Shown here one piece after another: positions 26,986 to 36,230 of a stretch of DNA of 64,000 bases. The first letter of the stretch is position 1, and every line of letters starts with the position of its first letter. The position numbers and the translations under genes were made by a program. The stretch spans positions 1 to 64,000 of the forward strand of contig JAUIFF010000005.1 of the NCBI GenBank assembly GCA_030429545.1, given 5' to 3'. Below the pieces are notes generated by a model. It did no database searches, was not told where the DNA came from, and saw only the letters and a list, made by a program, of their open reading frames with translations. The stretch is from Polyangia bacterium. GTDB taxonomy: Bacteria > Myxococcota_A > Polyangia > Nannocystales > Nannocystaceae.

Positions 26986-27098
26986 ATCGATCAACTTCGA
27001 GGCGACAGTAGCTGTTGCCACCGGTGCGTCAGGCTGGTCACCAGGATGCGGCAACCGGCAAACCCGGGCCAGTGTCGGGGCCGCGCGTGATCGTGTGA

Positions 27099-27467
27099 TC
27101 ACTTGACGCGAGACAGGGTGTTCTCGCCGTCGACCGCGACAAACGGCCGAAGTTTTTCCAGGGTTTTTTTGCCAATGCCTTTGACTCGACGCAGCTGTGA
27201 GACCTGCTTAAACGGATGGCGTGTGCGGTAGGCAATCAGCCGTGCCGCCATCGCCGGACCGACCCCGGGCAGGAGTTCGAGTTGGGTCGCGGATGCCGTA
27301 TTGAGGTTGAGGCTGCCGGTGAGCTGGACGGCGGGGAAGACAGTGGCTCCGATATGGGCGTGGGCCAGTCCGGGCTGAATCGCAGTGGCGGAGGCGAGTG
27401 TGCAGGCAAGGGCGATGGTACGGCCGCCACGGCGCCGGAGGATACGGGCAAGTGTTTGTATGAGCAT
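27099..27467 (-). CDS. ComEA-like helix-hairpin-helix protein
   Basis: A 122-residue exported or anchored protein with an N-terminal hydrophobic segment and a C-terminal double helix-hairpin-helix: [20 protein letters not shown], then [15 protein letters not shown] and [18 protein letters not shown]. This is the DNA-binding domain of ComEA, which draws transforming DNA across the envelope, though many such small proteins have no proven competence role. I chose ATG 27467; the first codons (MLIQT) contain a copy of the iterated motif on the other strand. No other competence gene is in the window. Confidence 0.75.
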   Translation of the reverse strand: MLIQTLARILRRRGGRTIALACTLASATAIQPGLAHAHIGATVFPAVQLTGSLNLNTASATQLELLPGVGPAMAARLIAYRTRHPFKQVSQLRRVKGIGKKTLEKLRPFVAVDGENTLSRVK

Positions 27468-27633
27468 GGAGCCTGACAAAGCAGGTTCTGTGCCAACCTT
27501 GGCCACCGTTGCGTGTGTCGCAGGTCCTCGCTAGTTTCACGGCGCGAAGGGGCGAGTTACACAGGTGTGTTTGTCGAGTGAACCCGGTATGCCGACATCG
27601 GTCCGAGCGCGGTGCGTCGGGTGTCGGCCTCCA

Positions 27634-27691
27634 TGTATCTACACCGAGGTTGGTAGCCCAACATGGTGTCCGCGGACTTAGTGCATCTACA
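27634..27691. repeat. Two related sites TGYATCTACACCGAG
   Basis: TGTATCTACACCGAG at 27634 and TGCATCTACACCGAG at 27682 lie 48 bases apart in the gap between the ComEA-like gene and the next lipoprotein gene. Each contains a motif copy, and the shared five bases CCGAG extend beyond it. Confidence 0.55.
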
Positions 27692-27705
27692 CCGAGCCCG
27701 CGCTG

Positions 27706-28230
27706 CTAGTTGTCTGGCATGCAGACTTTGAAGTCGAGCTGTACCGACGGGTTTTCCGGGTCGGGCGCGGCATAGACTCCACCGCTACCAACCTCGCGGC
27801 AGACATATCCGTTGCGGCAATTGCTGTCCTTGGAGCACTCCCGGCGGCAGCTTGTGCGGGCTGTCAGGGCGTCGGCGCACAGCCCCTCCTGCAGGCAAAT
27901 TTCGTAGGGGCGGCAGACGTTGGTGCCGCCGTTGCGATCCTCGGTGTCGGGGTCGCAGGCCACGCTCAAAAAGTCGGTGGCGAACACCTCGACACACTTG
28001 GCCTCAGACGGGCAGGTCGCCTGGCTGCAACCCTCAATCGTGCACTCGCCCTCGCCATCGGGCTCGACCACGCCCTCGTCGGTGACCCGGTGGGACAGGT
28101 CGCAGGTGCGCTCGCCCTGCAAACTGCAATCAATGCTCTTGAGGCACGCACTCCCAATTTTCGACTTACAACCGGTCGCCGGCATCAGGGCGAGGGCCGC
28201 GAGCGCTGTGAGGGTGAGGAGGCGGGACAT
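27706..28230 (-). CDS. Cys-rich hypothetical lipoprotein
   Basis: A 174-residue lipoprotein with lipobox PATGC (residue 21). Cys are numerous and evenly spaced (for example CLKSIDCSLQGERTC, CTIEGCSQATCPSEAKC, CRRECSKDSNCRNGYVC), which resembles the EGF-like or stigma-protein Cys patterns common in myxobacterial surface proteins. No enzymatic motif. I chose the ATG at 28230, directly before the signal peptide; longer ORF models start outside it. Function unknown. Confidence 0.65.
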   Translation of the reverse strand: MSRLLTLTALAALALMPATGCKSKIGSACLKSIDCSLQGERTCDLSHRVTDEGVVEPDGEGECTIEGCSQATCPSEAKCVEVFATDFLSVACDPDTEDRNGGTNVCRPYEICLQEGLCADALTARTSCRRECSKDSNCRNGYVCREVGSGGVYAAPDPENPSVQLDFKVCMPDN

Positions 28231-28408
28231 GGGCGCGGAGCATATACCACGCGCGCAGTTTGGGGCTACGCGAGAAATGCCACGTCGCTCGCGGGCTGTG
28301 CACAACCCACAGGGTTGTCGCCGCGTCAGACACGGAGGATGTGGCCGGAGGCGATGTTTTGGGCTGTTCACGTGGTCTGAAGCCGCTTTTTTGTGGTAAG
28401 CGCCGGCT

Positions 28409-29236
28409 ATGGATGCGGCGAAGAAGTTGGCTGTGATCGGTTGCGGGACCATGGGCAAGGCCATCGTCGGAGGCTTGCTGCGGGCCGGCACGTTTGGTCC
28501 CGACCACATCGTCGCCACCACCCGGCGCACCGGTGAGGCCCACAACCTCCAGGACGACTTCGGTATTTCCGCGACCACCGACAACCTCGCGGCCTGTCGC
28601 GCCGCAGATGTCGTGGTGCTGACGCTCAAGCCCCAGCGCCTCACCAAGATCGTCAGCGATCCCCAGATCGCTAGCGCCTGTGCCGGTAAGTTGGTTGTCA
28701 GCGTCGCCGCCGGGGTGTCGATACCCCAGCTAGCGACCTACTTGCCAAAGGCCGACTTGATTCGGGCGATGCCCAACACCCCGTGCTTGATCCGTGCCGG
28801 CATGACGGTGCTCGCCCGTGGCGAGGGGGTGGCCGATACCCAGGTCGAACTCGCCGAAGCGATTTTTCGGGCGGTGGGCGATGTCCTCGAGCTCGAAGAA
28901 AAACACATGGATGCCGTCACCGGGCTCAACGGCAGTGGGCCGGCGTTTGTCTATGTGGTGGTCGAGGCCCTCGCCGACGGTGGCGTGATGATGGGACTCC
29001 CGCGGGACGTCGCCCTGCGGTTGGCCGCCCGCGTGTGTGAAGGGGCCGCCCGCATGGTGCTCGACACCGGGTTTCACCCGGCGGCGCTCAAGGACCAAGT
29101 CACCACACCTGCTGGTTGCACGATCGCCGGGCTGTTGACCATGGAAGACGGCCGGATCCGTTCGGTGCTCGCCCGTACGATCCAAGAGGCAACCCGGGTG
29201 GCCGGGGGCCTAGGCGACGAACCTGGGAAGTCCTAG
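28409..29236 (+). CDS. proC: Pyrroline-5-carboxylate reductase
   Basis: Last enzyme of proline synthesis, 275 residues, the usual length. The N-terminal Rossmann motif reads LAVIGCGTMGKAIVGGLL (residues 6-23). The C-terminal signature GLNGSGPAFVYVVVEALADG and DQVTTPAGCTIAGLLTMEDG, which includes the conserved TSPGGTTI-like loop in altered form, are present. It seems to be a single-gene unit: a lipoprotein gene diverges upstream and the acylase gene converges downstream. Confidence 0.95.
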   Translation: MDAAKKLAVIGCGTMGKAIVGGLLRAGTFGPDHIVATTRRTGEAHNLQDDFGISATTDNLAACRAADVVVLTLKPQRLTKIVSDPQIASACAGKLVVSVAAGVSIPQLATYLPKADLIRAMPNTPCLIRAGMTVLARGEGVADTQVELAEAIFRAVGDVLELEEKHMDAVTGLNGSGPAFVYVVVEALADGGVMMGLPRDVALRLAARVCEGAARMVLDTGFHPAALKDQVTTPAGCTIAGLLTMEDGRIRSVLARTIQEATRVAGGLGDEPGKS

Positions 29237-29329
29237 CCTAGGCCATGGCGAGGCCTGCGAGGGCGCTTCCCATTTGTATGTAATTACAAATTAAAGCCCA
29301 GGCGTTGTGAGATTTGGTGAGGATCGCGG

Positions 29330-31762
29330 TTACCCGCCCTCGACCACGGTTTCGACGAGGTTGGGGTCGGCAGCGATATCCTCGGGGTCAAACAGGATCG
29401 GCCGCCACTGTTCGTTTGCAAATGCAAAGAACTGGTCGAGGAAATGCGGCGAGTTCGGGTCGTCGGATTGGCCGTAGGTCAGCAGCGCCTCGGCCTCGGG
29501 CCCGTCGTCGGTATAGGCCATGGTCATCACAAAGCTGGCGCCGTAGTTGATGACATAGCCGCTGGTGGTGAGGTCGGTGGTCGGGTTGATCACTTCGCCG
29601 CGGCTCGGGTTGGGGTCGAGGCTGGTTTGGAGGATCGAGTAAAACACCTGGTTGGGCAGACCGTCGCTGCTGCCCCCACCGTGAATTGGGATCAGGGCGT
29701 CGCCGCGTTTGGTGTATTGCACCTGGCCCAACGGCGCATCGAGGGGAACGCCGGCAGCCCGCAGGTTGAGGACCGCACTGGCGAGGTTGCGGGCGATCGG
29801 ATCGGCCTCGGGGGTATCGGCCGCGGGTTGGACGGTGTGGGGGGTACCAAACGGGTCGTCGGGGTCGAACGCGGTGACAAATAGGTCGCCGCGATCGGTC
29901 AGGTCGTTGGCCGGGAAACTCCCCAAAAACTCCCGCCAAATCGTTGCACCTACACTATCGACATTGTACTGGCGATCCCAGGTTTCGAGGATGGCACAGG
30001 CATCGCTGAGGTCGACAAGGACACCCTGGTGCATAAACGGCGGCGTCGCCTGGCAACGGGCCAAAACCTGGTCAAACGCTAGGTCGGTGGCGAGCCCGTA
30101 GTTGCCAAACAGGGCATCCTGGAGCTCTTTGATTGTAAATACACCATCATCGCCGGCGGCCGAGCCCGGGCCCGTGCCCGCGAGGATGGCGATATTGCTG
30201 CGGGTGCGCATGCTCTGGGGTACCCGCTCCATGCCCTGGGCCGGGCTAAAGCCCTCGAGCGGCGCGGCCGGGTTGGCCAACCAGTGGCTGTCGTTGGCGT
30301 TAAACACGTAGTCGTCGCGCAGCAGTTGGGGCGCGCCACTTGGCGGGATAAGTCCCGGTTCGCGGGCCCCCTCGGCGTTGACCCACTCATTTTTTGAGTC
30401 GCTGCCGTTGAGCACCATAATCCCGGCCTCGTCCCAAATCAGGCGTGGGAGCCCGGCGTCGTCGAGTGACGCGATCCATCCGTCCTGTGCCTCTTTGGTC
30501 AGGTTGGGGGTGGCCGCGGCATCGATATACCAGGCGTTGCCCTCGGCGTCGGCCGCCATCGTATGGGCCCAGGGCATGCCCTTGACCTCGCTAAAGACGT
30601 TTTGGAACTCCTGCAGGCTCGAGGCCATGCCCATGCCGACAAACTGCTCGATCAGGTCAAAGTTGGTCAGGTTGGCATCGCGGTAGGTCACCGCCAAGTT
30701 GTTGCTCCAACCAAATCCGAGGGCATTGATGATCGGGCCGTAGTGGCTGTACCAGATTGTTTGGGTATACGGCGCGGTCGAACCATCGGGTTGTTTGACG
30801 TCGATCGTAAACGCCTGCGACGTCATTTTGCGGGGCTCGCCGTCGTAGAAATAACTGGTCGGGTCGCCGGGGACGAGGTCGAGCGTGTAGATGGCAAACC
30901 GCTGGGCGATCGAGAACGTGTGGGTCCAGGCGACATGTTCGTTGAAGCCGATGTTGACCCCGGGCACGCCCATCAGCGAAACACCGTAGAGGTTGGCCTT
31001 GTCGGGAATTGTCACGTGTGACTCCCACAGGCGTAGCTCGCCCACCCAGGGAAAGTGGGGATTGGCCAACACCATCCCACGGCCGGTTGCCGACTTGGTC
31101 TTGCCGATCGCCCAGCCGTTGGAGCCCACCCCGTTTTTGCGAAGGTCGAGGGTGGAAAACGCCGGGCCGGGGACCGCATCGGGGCTGCCCGGTGGGACAG
31201 CCGTGGCGATAAAGTCGAGCAGCTGGGTGCTGCTCGCAACTTGCCCAAGAGACATGTAGTAAGCGATCAGGTCGAGCTCGTCGATCGGCTTGACCCAAGC
31301 CTGGCCGCGGCAAGGGCCCGGCAAATTATCGACGCCGGTGGTTTCGAGGTAGTGGTTGTAGCCGGCGGCATAGCCCTGAATCATTGCCAATACATCGGCC
31401 GAGGCCCGGTCGCGGGCCTGCTCGGCGAGCCCCATCATGTCGAGGGCCTTGTTGGCGATGTCGCTGTGGATGTGGGCATCGTCGTTGCCGGGACCTAGGT
31501 ATTCGGCGCGTTCGCTGCGGACCTTGAGAATTTGGTCGGCGAGCACACACAGGTGATCCTCGGCGAACGCATAACCCTGGCCAAATCCCGCGCTGCCCAT
31601 GTCGTCGGCGGTGATGTGCGCAATGCCAAAGCTGGTGCGTTGAATCGTCGCCCGATAGCGGTGCTCCCCGGTTTCGCCGCTGGTGTCGGAGGTCGCCACT
31701 AAACACCCGGCGGTCAGGGTTATGAGGCCGAGAAGCGGAAGGATCGAGGCACGTCGCAACAT
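29330..31762 (-). CDS. Penicillin acylase family lipoprotein (Ntn hydrolase)
   Basis: An 810-residue exported Ntn hydrolase. Lipobox LTAGC (Cys20), then an alpha chain of about 190 residues with TSFGIAHITADD and GYAFAEDHLCVLADQ. The new N-terminus would be Ser214 in GVGSNGWAIG, the autoprocessing nucleophile, followed by the beta-chain motif MVLANPHFPW. Related enzymes deacylate aculeacin, penicillin or acyl-homoserine lactones (PvdQ, QuiP), so quorum-signal degradation is possible but not shown. It converges with proC and has about 110 bases upstream before the YcaQ-like gene. Confidence 0.88.
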   Translation of the reverse strand: MLRRASILPLLGLITLTAGCLVATSDTSGETGEHRYRATIQRTSFGIAHITADDMGSAGFGQGYAFAEDHLCVLADQILKVRSERAEYLGPGNDDAHIHSDIANKALDMMGLAEQARDRASADVLAMIQGYAAGYNHYLETTGVDNLPGPCRGQAWVKPIDELDLIAYYMSLGQVASSTQLLDFIATAVPPGSPDAVPGPAFSTLDLRKNGVGSNGWAIGKTKSATGRGMVLANPHFPWVGELRLWESHVTIPDKANLYGVSLMGVPGVNIGFNEHVAWTHTFSIAQRFAIYTLDLVPGDPTSYFYDGEPRKMTSQAFTIDVKQPDGSTAPYTQTIWYSHYGPIINALGFGWSNNLAVTYRDANLTNFDLIEQFVGMGMASSLQEFQNVFSEVKGMPWAHTMAADAEGNAWYIDAAATPNLTKEAQDGWIASLDDAGLPRLIWDEAGIMVLNGSDSKNEWVNAEGAREPGLIPPSGAPQLLRDDYVFNANDSHWLANPAAPLEGFSPAQGMERVPQSMRTRSNIAILAGTGPGSAAGDDGVFTIKELQDALFGNYGLATDLAFDQVLARCQATPPFMHQGVLVDLSDACAILETWDRQYNVDSVGATIWREFLGSFPANDLTDRGDLFVTAFDPDDPFGTPHTVQPAADTPEADPIARNLASAVLNLRAAGVPLDAPLGQVQYTKRGDALIPIHGGGSSDGLPNQVFYSILQTSLDPNPSRGEVINPTTDLTTSGYVINYGASFVMTMAYTDDGPEAEALLTYGQSDDPNSPHFLDQFFAFANEQWRPILFDPEDIAADPNLVETVVEGG

Positions 31763-31872
31763 GGGTGCGGCGATGCTATCTCGGATCGGACGCGGCGGCG
31801 CAAAAACCTGGAAAGCAGCGATGTCCGTTCGCGCACATGGTGTGTTGCAGCTGCATCGAGTCGCCGCGCGAC

Positions 31873-33087
31873 CTACGGGCGACGGAGCTTGAGGCCTAGG
31901 CGCTCGGCGTAGGTGCGGACTGCCCGGTTTGCGGCGACACGGCGTGTGCGGGCATCTGGCCCCCAGGGGACCTTATTTTCGATATGTGTCGCCCGCACCA
32001 ACAGCACCCCACGTCCGCGGTCGGCCTTGAGGTCGTGGCGCGCCACCAGGGTTTCACCGGCGAGTACAGGCATACAAAAGTAGCCGTACTTGCGCTGGTG
32101 CTGTGGTTTGAAGATCTCGAGGATCTGGTGAAAGCGAAACAGCAGCCACACGCGTTCGCGGTCCCACAGCAGGGGGTCGAACGGCGAGAGCAGTACTGGG
32201 GCACGGGTGTGGGGCCGACAGCGTCGCAACCGCTGGGCGAGCGCGAGGTCGTCGGGCCGGATCCAGCCCGAGCGGCGGGTGCCATCTTCCGTCATGAGTG
32301 TGCATGCAACGATTTTGCCGGCGTCGACGTTGGCGGCCAACACCCGCCGCAGCTGCGGCCCCATATTGCGCAGTCGCCAGGTCGCCGCCAGGGTTTTGGT
32401 GCTCGCCCAACCATGGCCGTTGAGGGCCGTCAGCAACAGCTCGCTCAGTTGTTCATCGAGCGACAGTTGTTGCCGGCGCACAGCCTCCGGAATGACGCGT
32501 TCGGTGAGGTCATAGGTGCGTTGAAAGTTCGTGCGTTGGCGAATCGCAAGCTCGCCGGCCGACCACAGGGCGGTGGCCAGTTTCTTGCTCAGTTTGAGGT
32601 TCCACCACCCGGCACCGCTACTGCCCTCAAAGTCGAGGGAGCGCAGCGGCCCCTCGTCGGCCACGCGTTTGAGCAACGCCCGGGCGGCCGCGCGGTGCTC
32701 GACCAACAGTTGGCCCCACCACGGGTGGCTGGTGCGATGGGCGTTGCGGCGAAATGCCAGGCAGGGATAAAGTTGCATCGGCAACCAACACGCCTCGTGG
32801 CCCCAATACTCAAACACCGGCGCCCTGGGGCGAAGAAGGGTTTCGGGAAGCTCCGGCGCGATGTTTGCCAGCCGGGACATCAGCACCAACGCATGGCTAC
32901 GGGCCCCGGCGACCGCGACCGTGTCGAGCTGAAGGTAGCCAAATTGCTCGATCACCCGGTGGCAGGCTGCCCGTCCTCGGTTTGTTTGTCGCGAGGGGAA
33001 GTCTGTCCACTCGGGTTTGAGTAGGCCGGCGAGGGCGAGGGCGAGTCGGCGAGCGTCTCGTACACAGATCGTCGGGGACTTGGTCAC
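31873..33087 (-). CDS. YcaQ-like winged-helix DNA glycosylase family protein
   Basis: A 404-residue protein of the YcaQ/AlkX (HTH_42) family, whose studied members unhook DNA interstrand crosslinks. Family traits seen: an N-terminal helix starting VRDARRLALALAG, FGYLQLDTVAVAGARSHALV, the block FEYWGHEACWLP, and C-terminal LLSPFDPLLWDRERV and GYFCMPVLAGE. In YcaQ the catalytic QxD motif corresponds here to QLDTV, with Q and D retained. I chose the GTG at 33087, which gives the family length; the longer ORF to 33249 adds no similarity. Confidence 0.85.
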   Translation of the reverse strand: MTKSPTICVRDARRLALALAGLLKPEWTDFPSRQTNRGRAACHRVIEQFGYLQLDTVAVAGARSHALVLMSRLANIAPELPETLLRPRAPVFEYWGHEACWLPMQLYPCLAFRRNAHRTSHPWWGQLLVEHRAAARALLKRVADEGPLRSLDFEGSSGAGWWNLKLSKKLATALWSAGELAIRQRTNFQRTYDLTERVIPEAVRRQQLSLDEQLSELLLTALNGHGWASTKTLAATWRLRNMGPQLRRVLAANVDAGKIVACTLMTEDGTRRSGWIRPDDLALAQRLRRCRPHTRAPVLLSPFDPLLWDRERVWLLFRFHQILEIFKPQHQRKYGYFCMPVLAGETLVARHDLKADRGRGVLLVRATHIENKVPWGPDARTRRVAANRAVRTYAERLGLKLRRP

Positions 33088-33139
33088 GGCTGCACCCGAG
33101 ATGGTCCCAGCGAGCTTGTAGATGCAACGAGCTCGCCGA

Positions 33140-33730
33140 TTAGGCGGGCGTTCCCTTGGCGGCTGCCGGCAACACTTCGCTGCCGCCAAACTTGCCAATA
33201 CAATATTTGAGCAGCCGATCTTCGAGCTCGAGCAGGTCGCCGTTGGCATTGTCGAGGGCCTGCTCGTAGCAGTACATCGTCTGCTCGGGCATGCGGCTGC
33301 AACGTTCGCGGACTTCGGCCCGTCGGGCCCGGCGACGCTCGTACCAGAGCATCAGGTTTTTGGCATCTTCGGCGTAGCGGCGCTTGGTGAATCGGTCGTA
33401 GGCGTCGGCGACATCGTTGCAACGCTTCTTGAGGGCGCGCGGCTTGTGGCCCTCGGGAAGTTCAGCCGCCTTGGCGACCCGGGCTTGGAGCGCGGCCTCC
33501 TCGGCCTGTTCGCGTTCGCGGCGTTCGGCAAGGGCAGCCGCCAGCTCGGCCTCCTCGGCCTTGCGCTTGGCCTCGTCTTTACCCGGGCTCGCGAACGCCT
33601 TGGCGATGTTGGACTGACTTTTAGAACTAGATTCGTCGCCGCTGTCACAGCCAGTGGGAACAAGCAAACCCATGGCGAGGAGCAGCGCAGCCAGCCGGCC
33701 GGTGTGCGTACAAGGTTTGTCTGCGGACAT
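33140..33730 (-). CDS. Hypothetical lipoprotein with charged coiled coil
   Basis: A 196-residue lipoprotein: signal segment and lipobox LVPTGC, a short Ser-rich linker, then a Glu/Lys/Arg-rich helix (DEAKRKAEEAELAAALAERR) that should form a coiled coil. The second half carries four Cys and DAKNLMLWYERRRARRAEVR. No family recognised. I chose ATG 33730 at the signal peptide. It lies 53 bases upstream of the YcaQ-like gene on the same strand. Confidence 0.6.
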   Translation of the reverse strand: MSADKPCTHTGRLAALLLAMGLLVPTGCDSGDESSSKSQSNIAKAFASPGKDEAKRKAEEAELAAALAERREREQAEEAALQARVAKAAELPEGHKPRALKKRCNDVADAYDRFTKRRYAEDAKNLMLWYERRRARRAEVRERCSRMPEQTMYCYEQALDNANGDLLELEDRLLKYCIGKFGGSEVLPAAAKGTPA

Positions 33731-33979
33731 TCGCGCCTCCACCGGGGTGATACCCTGTCCCGGCCGCGAATACAACCGGACACACCCTGACACGTTTGGT
33801 TTGCCCGCTATAACCGGCTGGAATTACATGGGTCCCGTAGGACTGGTGGGCAACAACTTGGTACTGCATCCGTTTGTGGGGGGGAGGTCGGGCCACAACA
33901 GGTGTCACAGATTTGACCAATGCCGTCGGTGAATGAACACTGAAGTGGTACCGGTGTCCAACCGGAGATTGGATTTCCC

Positions 33980-34576
33980 ATGAACAAAATGCGCATACAA
34001 TTTTTCCATGTTGCCCTTGCGAGCGTGCTTGCCCTCGGCCTCGGGGCCTGTGGTGGAGGTAGCTCAGGCAGCGAATCACAAACCGGTGAGACCTCGGATT
34101 CGGAGACGTCAGACACCGATGCCACGACCGCCGACACCAGCGGTACGACCGAGGAGCCGACGACCGAGGAGCCGACGACCGAGGGTCCGACCGGCAGCGA
34201 GTCGGATGTGACGACCGACGACTCAACGACCGACGACTCGACGACCGACGACTCGACGACCGACGACTCGACAACCGACGACTCGACGACCGACGACTCG
34301 ACAACCGACGACTCGACCGACGGCACAACCGAGGGGATCAGCTGCGAGCCCGACCCGGGTGACGACCCGTGTACTGCCTGCGGCAAGGAAAACTGCTGTG
34401 AAGAGTCGATGGCCTGTGCCGAAGATCCCGAGTGCAGTTGTTTGCTCGCGTGCTTTGCCGAGGCCGGTGGCGTCGACCCGTCGTGTTTTCAGCAGTGCAT
34501 GGCCTCGCCCATGGACCCGGAGTTCGGCGCCTTCGCCCAGTGCGTCCAGGGCCAGTGTGGCGATGTTTGTATGTAA
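33980..34576 (+). CDS. Lipoprotein with TTDDS repeat linker and Cys-rich end
   Basis: A 198-residue lipoprotein. Lipobox GLGAC, then a linker of about 90 residues ending in some eight perfect TTDDS units encoded by a 15-base tandem repeat at about 34205-34315. The C-terminal 80 residues hold about a dozen Cys (CTACGKENCCEESMAC, CSCLLACF, CFQQC, CGDVC), probably a disulfide-bonded surface module. The repeat could change length by slippage. A strong terminator follows. Function unknown. Confidence 0.7.
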   Translation: MNKMRIQFFHVALASVLALGLGACGGGSSGSESQTGETSDSETSDTDATTADTSGTTEEPTTEEPTTEGPTGSESDVTTDDSTTDDSTTDDSTTDDSTTDDSTTDDSTTDDSTDGTTEGISCEPDPGDDPCTACGKENCCEESMACAEDPECSCLLACFAEAGGVDPSCFQQCMASPMDPEFGAFAQCVQGQCGDVCM

Positions 34577-34598
34577 AACAACGCCGACGTGTTCGTCA

Positions 34599-34626
34599 AA
34601 AAACTCCGCCAGCCGGCGGAGTTTTT
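34599..34626 (+). terminator. Rho-independent terminator
   Basis: Perfect 12-base stem AAAAACTCCGCC/GGCGGAGTTTTT with loop AGCC, 22 bases past the lipoprotein stop. It is symmetric, so it can also end the convergent YceI-like gene (stop at 34641). Confidence 0.9.
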
Positions 34627-34640
34627 GTTTGTCGACATAT

Positions 34641-35249
34641 CTAATCGAGCATGACATCGACTTCTACTGTCACCGCATCATCGATAAAGTTGTGCCCGCA
34701 TTCGGCCATCAACGCACTGAGGTTGTCACCTAGACGAAAGTCTTCGATTGAGACGACGAGCGGCTCGCGGGTCTGCACGCGGTAGCCATCGCCAACTTCG
34801 GCAACCTCGAGTTCCATTGTATATTCATGGGATGTCCCGACCAACGCGAGCTCGCCGGTGACCTCGGTGTGCCACAGCCCCGGGCCAACCTCCTCGGCGG
34901 CTGCGGTCGTAAACGTGTAGGTGGCTTGGCTAACGCTTGTGACGGCAAAGAAAATATCGTGTACCCGTTGGTCGCGCAGCTCCGAGCCCGACGTCAGCGC
35001 GGCGATCTGAATCGAAATTTCACCTGATACTTGGGACATATCGCCATTGGGGATCGCAACCTCACCCGTGACATCCGAACCGGTAAACTCGACCTGCGCT
35101 CCGCCGTCTTTGACCGCGACAAATGTGATTGCTGCGTGGTCGGCTGGGGCAGTGATTTGATGGGTTTCAGCGTGGTTTTCTGGCTCGCTTGTATCGCATC
35201 CGAGCACCACCGCACAACACACTATAATTGGCTTCCATTGAATATGCAT
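34641..35249 (-). CDS. YceI-like lipoprotein
   Basis: A 202-residue lipoprotein of the YceI family (lipocalin-like beta barrel that binds isoprenoid or other lipids). Lipobox VVLGC, then beta strands with VEFTGSDVTGEVAIPN and MSQVSGEISIQIAAL, followed by LRDQRVHDIFFAVTSV and WHTEVTGELALVGTSHEYTM, all in family order. The start is ATG 35249. A perfect 17-base palindrome lies just upstream. It is divergent from the PP2C cassette. Confidence 0.8.
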   Translation of the reverse strand: MHIQWKPIIVCCAVVLGCDTSEPENHAETHQITAPADHAAITFVAVKDGGAQVEFTGSDVTGEVAIPNGDMSQVSGEISIQIAALTSGSELRDQRVHDIFFAVTSVSQATYTFTTAAAEEVGPGLWHTEVTGELALVGTSHEYTMELEVAEVGDGYRVQTREPLVVSIEDFRLGDNLSALMAECGHNFIDDAVTVEVDVMLD

Positions 35250-35263
35250 CTATCTCTCCATGC

Positions 35264-35280
35264 AACCGTCGTCGACGGTT
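35264..35280. promoter_or_regulatory. Perfect palindrome between divergent genes
   Basis: Arms AACCGTCG and CGACGGTT around a single T, 15 bases upstream of the YceI-like start and about 205 bases before the PP2C gene. It suits a dimeric repressor operator or a hairpin in the leader; no regulator is known. Confidence 0.4.
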
Positions 35281-35486
35281 CGCAGGTGCAATGACGGCCC
35301 TCCCAAATTCAATTGGGTGGCTAAACATGGCACTCCTCACATGGGGACGGCTGGCCGGTTCAGGTCGTGGTGATGCGTGAAGGGGCGAAGACTCCCTGGA
35401 CAACTGATTGATTCACATTGTGTACGAGAGAGTCCTCTACATGCCGTTTCTTGATAAGTGTAAAAAAGACACTATCATTAGTGTGT

Positions 35487-36230
35487 ATGTTACACAAACA
35501 AACGAGAGCCGGCGCGGGAACGATCCGCGGGGCTCACCACTCGCTTCGCGGGCAAAATAACCAAGACGCGTTTGTCCACTGGCGCGGGCCAGAACTCGCC
35601 GTTGGGGTTGTCTGTGACGGATGTGGCAGTGCGCCGGCGAGCGAGGTCGGAGCCCAAGTACTTGCCCACGTTGTCGCGCATCAGGCCCGCAACCTGGCCC
35701 CCGAGTACGATATCGCCACGTCAGCATTTTTGGATGGGCTGAGCGAGGCGGTTTGTGCTCGGCTTCGGGCTGCGGTCGATGGCCTCGGGCTGCCGCTCGA
35801 GTATTGTGTGCATTCATGGTTGTTGGCGACGGTCGTCGGCTACCTCGTCACCCCAAAAACAACCCTGATTTTTGCCGCGGGTGATGGCTACGCCCGGGTC
35901 AATGACACCCTGCATGTGCTCGGTCCGTTTGCCGACAACGCCCCGCCGTATCTCGCGTACCGCCTGCTTGGCAACCAAACGGGGCTATCGGCGGTCGCGT
36001 GCTTGCCAACCGCGCAGCTGCACACGGTTGTCATTGCCAGCGACGGTGCCAGCGAATTACTTGTTGATACAAATGAGCTGGCACTGTTTGGCGAGCAGCC
36101 ACGGTTTGTCGACCACCCCGATGCCCTACGCCGCTACCTCTACCAGCGCGCGCGGGGAGATGGTCGCTACGGCCAGCGCCTACACGACGACACAACCGTC
36201 GCGGTGTTGCGGCGAATGGAGGGCGAGTGA
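35487..36230 (+). CDS. PP2C-like Ser/Thr phosphatase of a kinase/VWA cassette
   Basis: A 247-residue PP2C-family phosphatase. Motifs: QNNQDAF (residues 23-29), VVCDGCGSAPASEVGAQ (DG at 44-45, the metal-binding site), AAGDGYARVND and the C-terminal DDTTVAVLRR. It is of the compact kind found beside kinase and VWA genes in TerY-type triads. I chose ATG 35487; upstream codons to 35418 match nothing. Its stop overlaps the kinase ATG (TGATG), so they are coupled and probably act as opposing partners. Confidence 0.88.
   Translation: MLHKQTRAGAGTIRGAHHSLRGQNNQDAFVHWRGPELAVGVVCDGCGSAPASEVGAQVLAHVVAHQARNLAPEYDIATSAFLDGLSEAVCARLRAAVDGLGLPLEYCVHSWLLATVVGYLVTPKTTLIFAAGDGYARVNDTLHVLGPFADNAPPYLAYRLLGNQTGLSAVACLPTAQLHTVVIASDGASELLVDTNELALFGEQPRFVDHPDALRRYLYQRARGDGRYGQRLHDDTTVAVLRRMEGE

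Noticed and set aside
29273..29290. TTTGTA/TACAAA inverted repeat after proC as motif copy
   Set aside because: It resembles the motif but does not fit TGYNNRTRCA in either orientation.
31843..31852. TGCAGCTGCA as a member of the iterated motif
   Set aside because: It lacks the RT or AY central step that nearly all other copies have; only sites with that step were counted.
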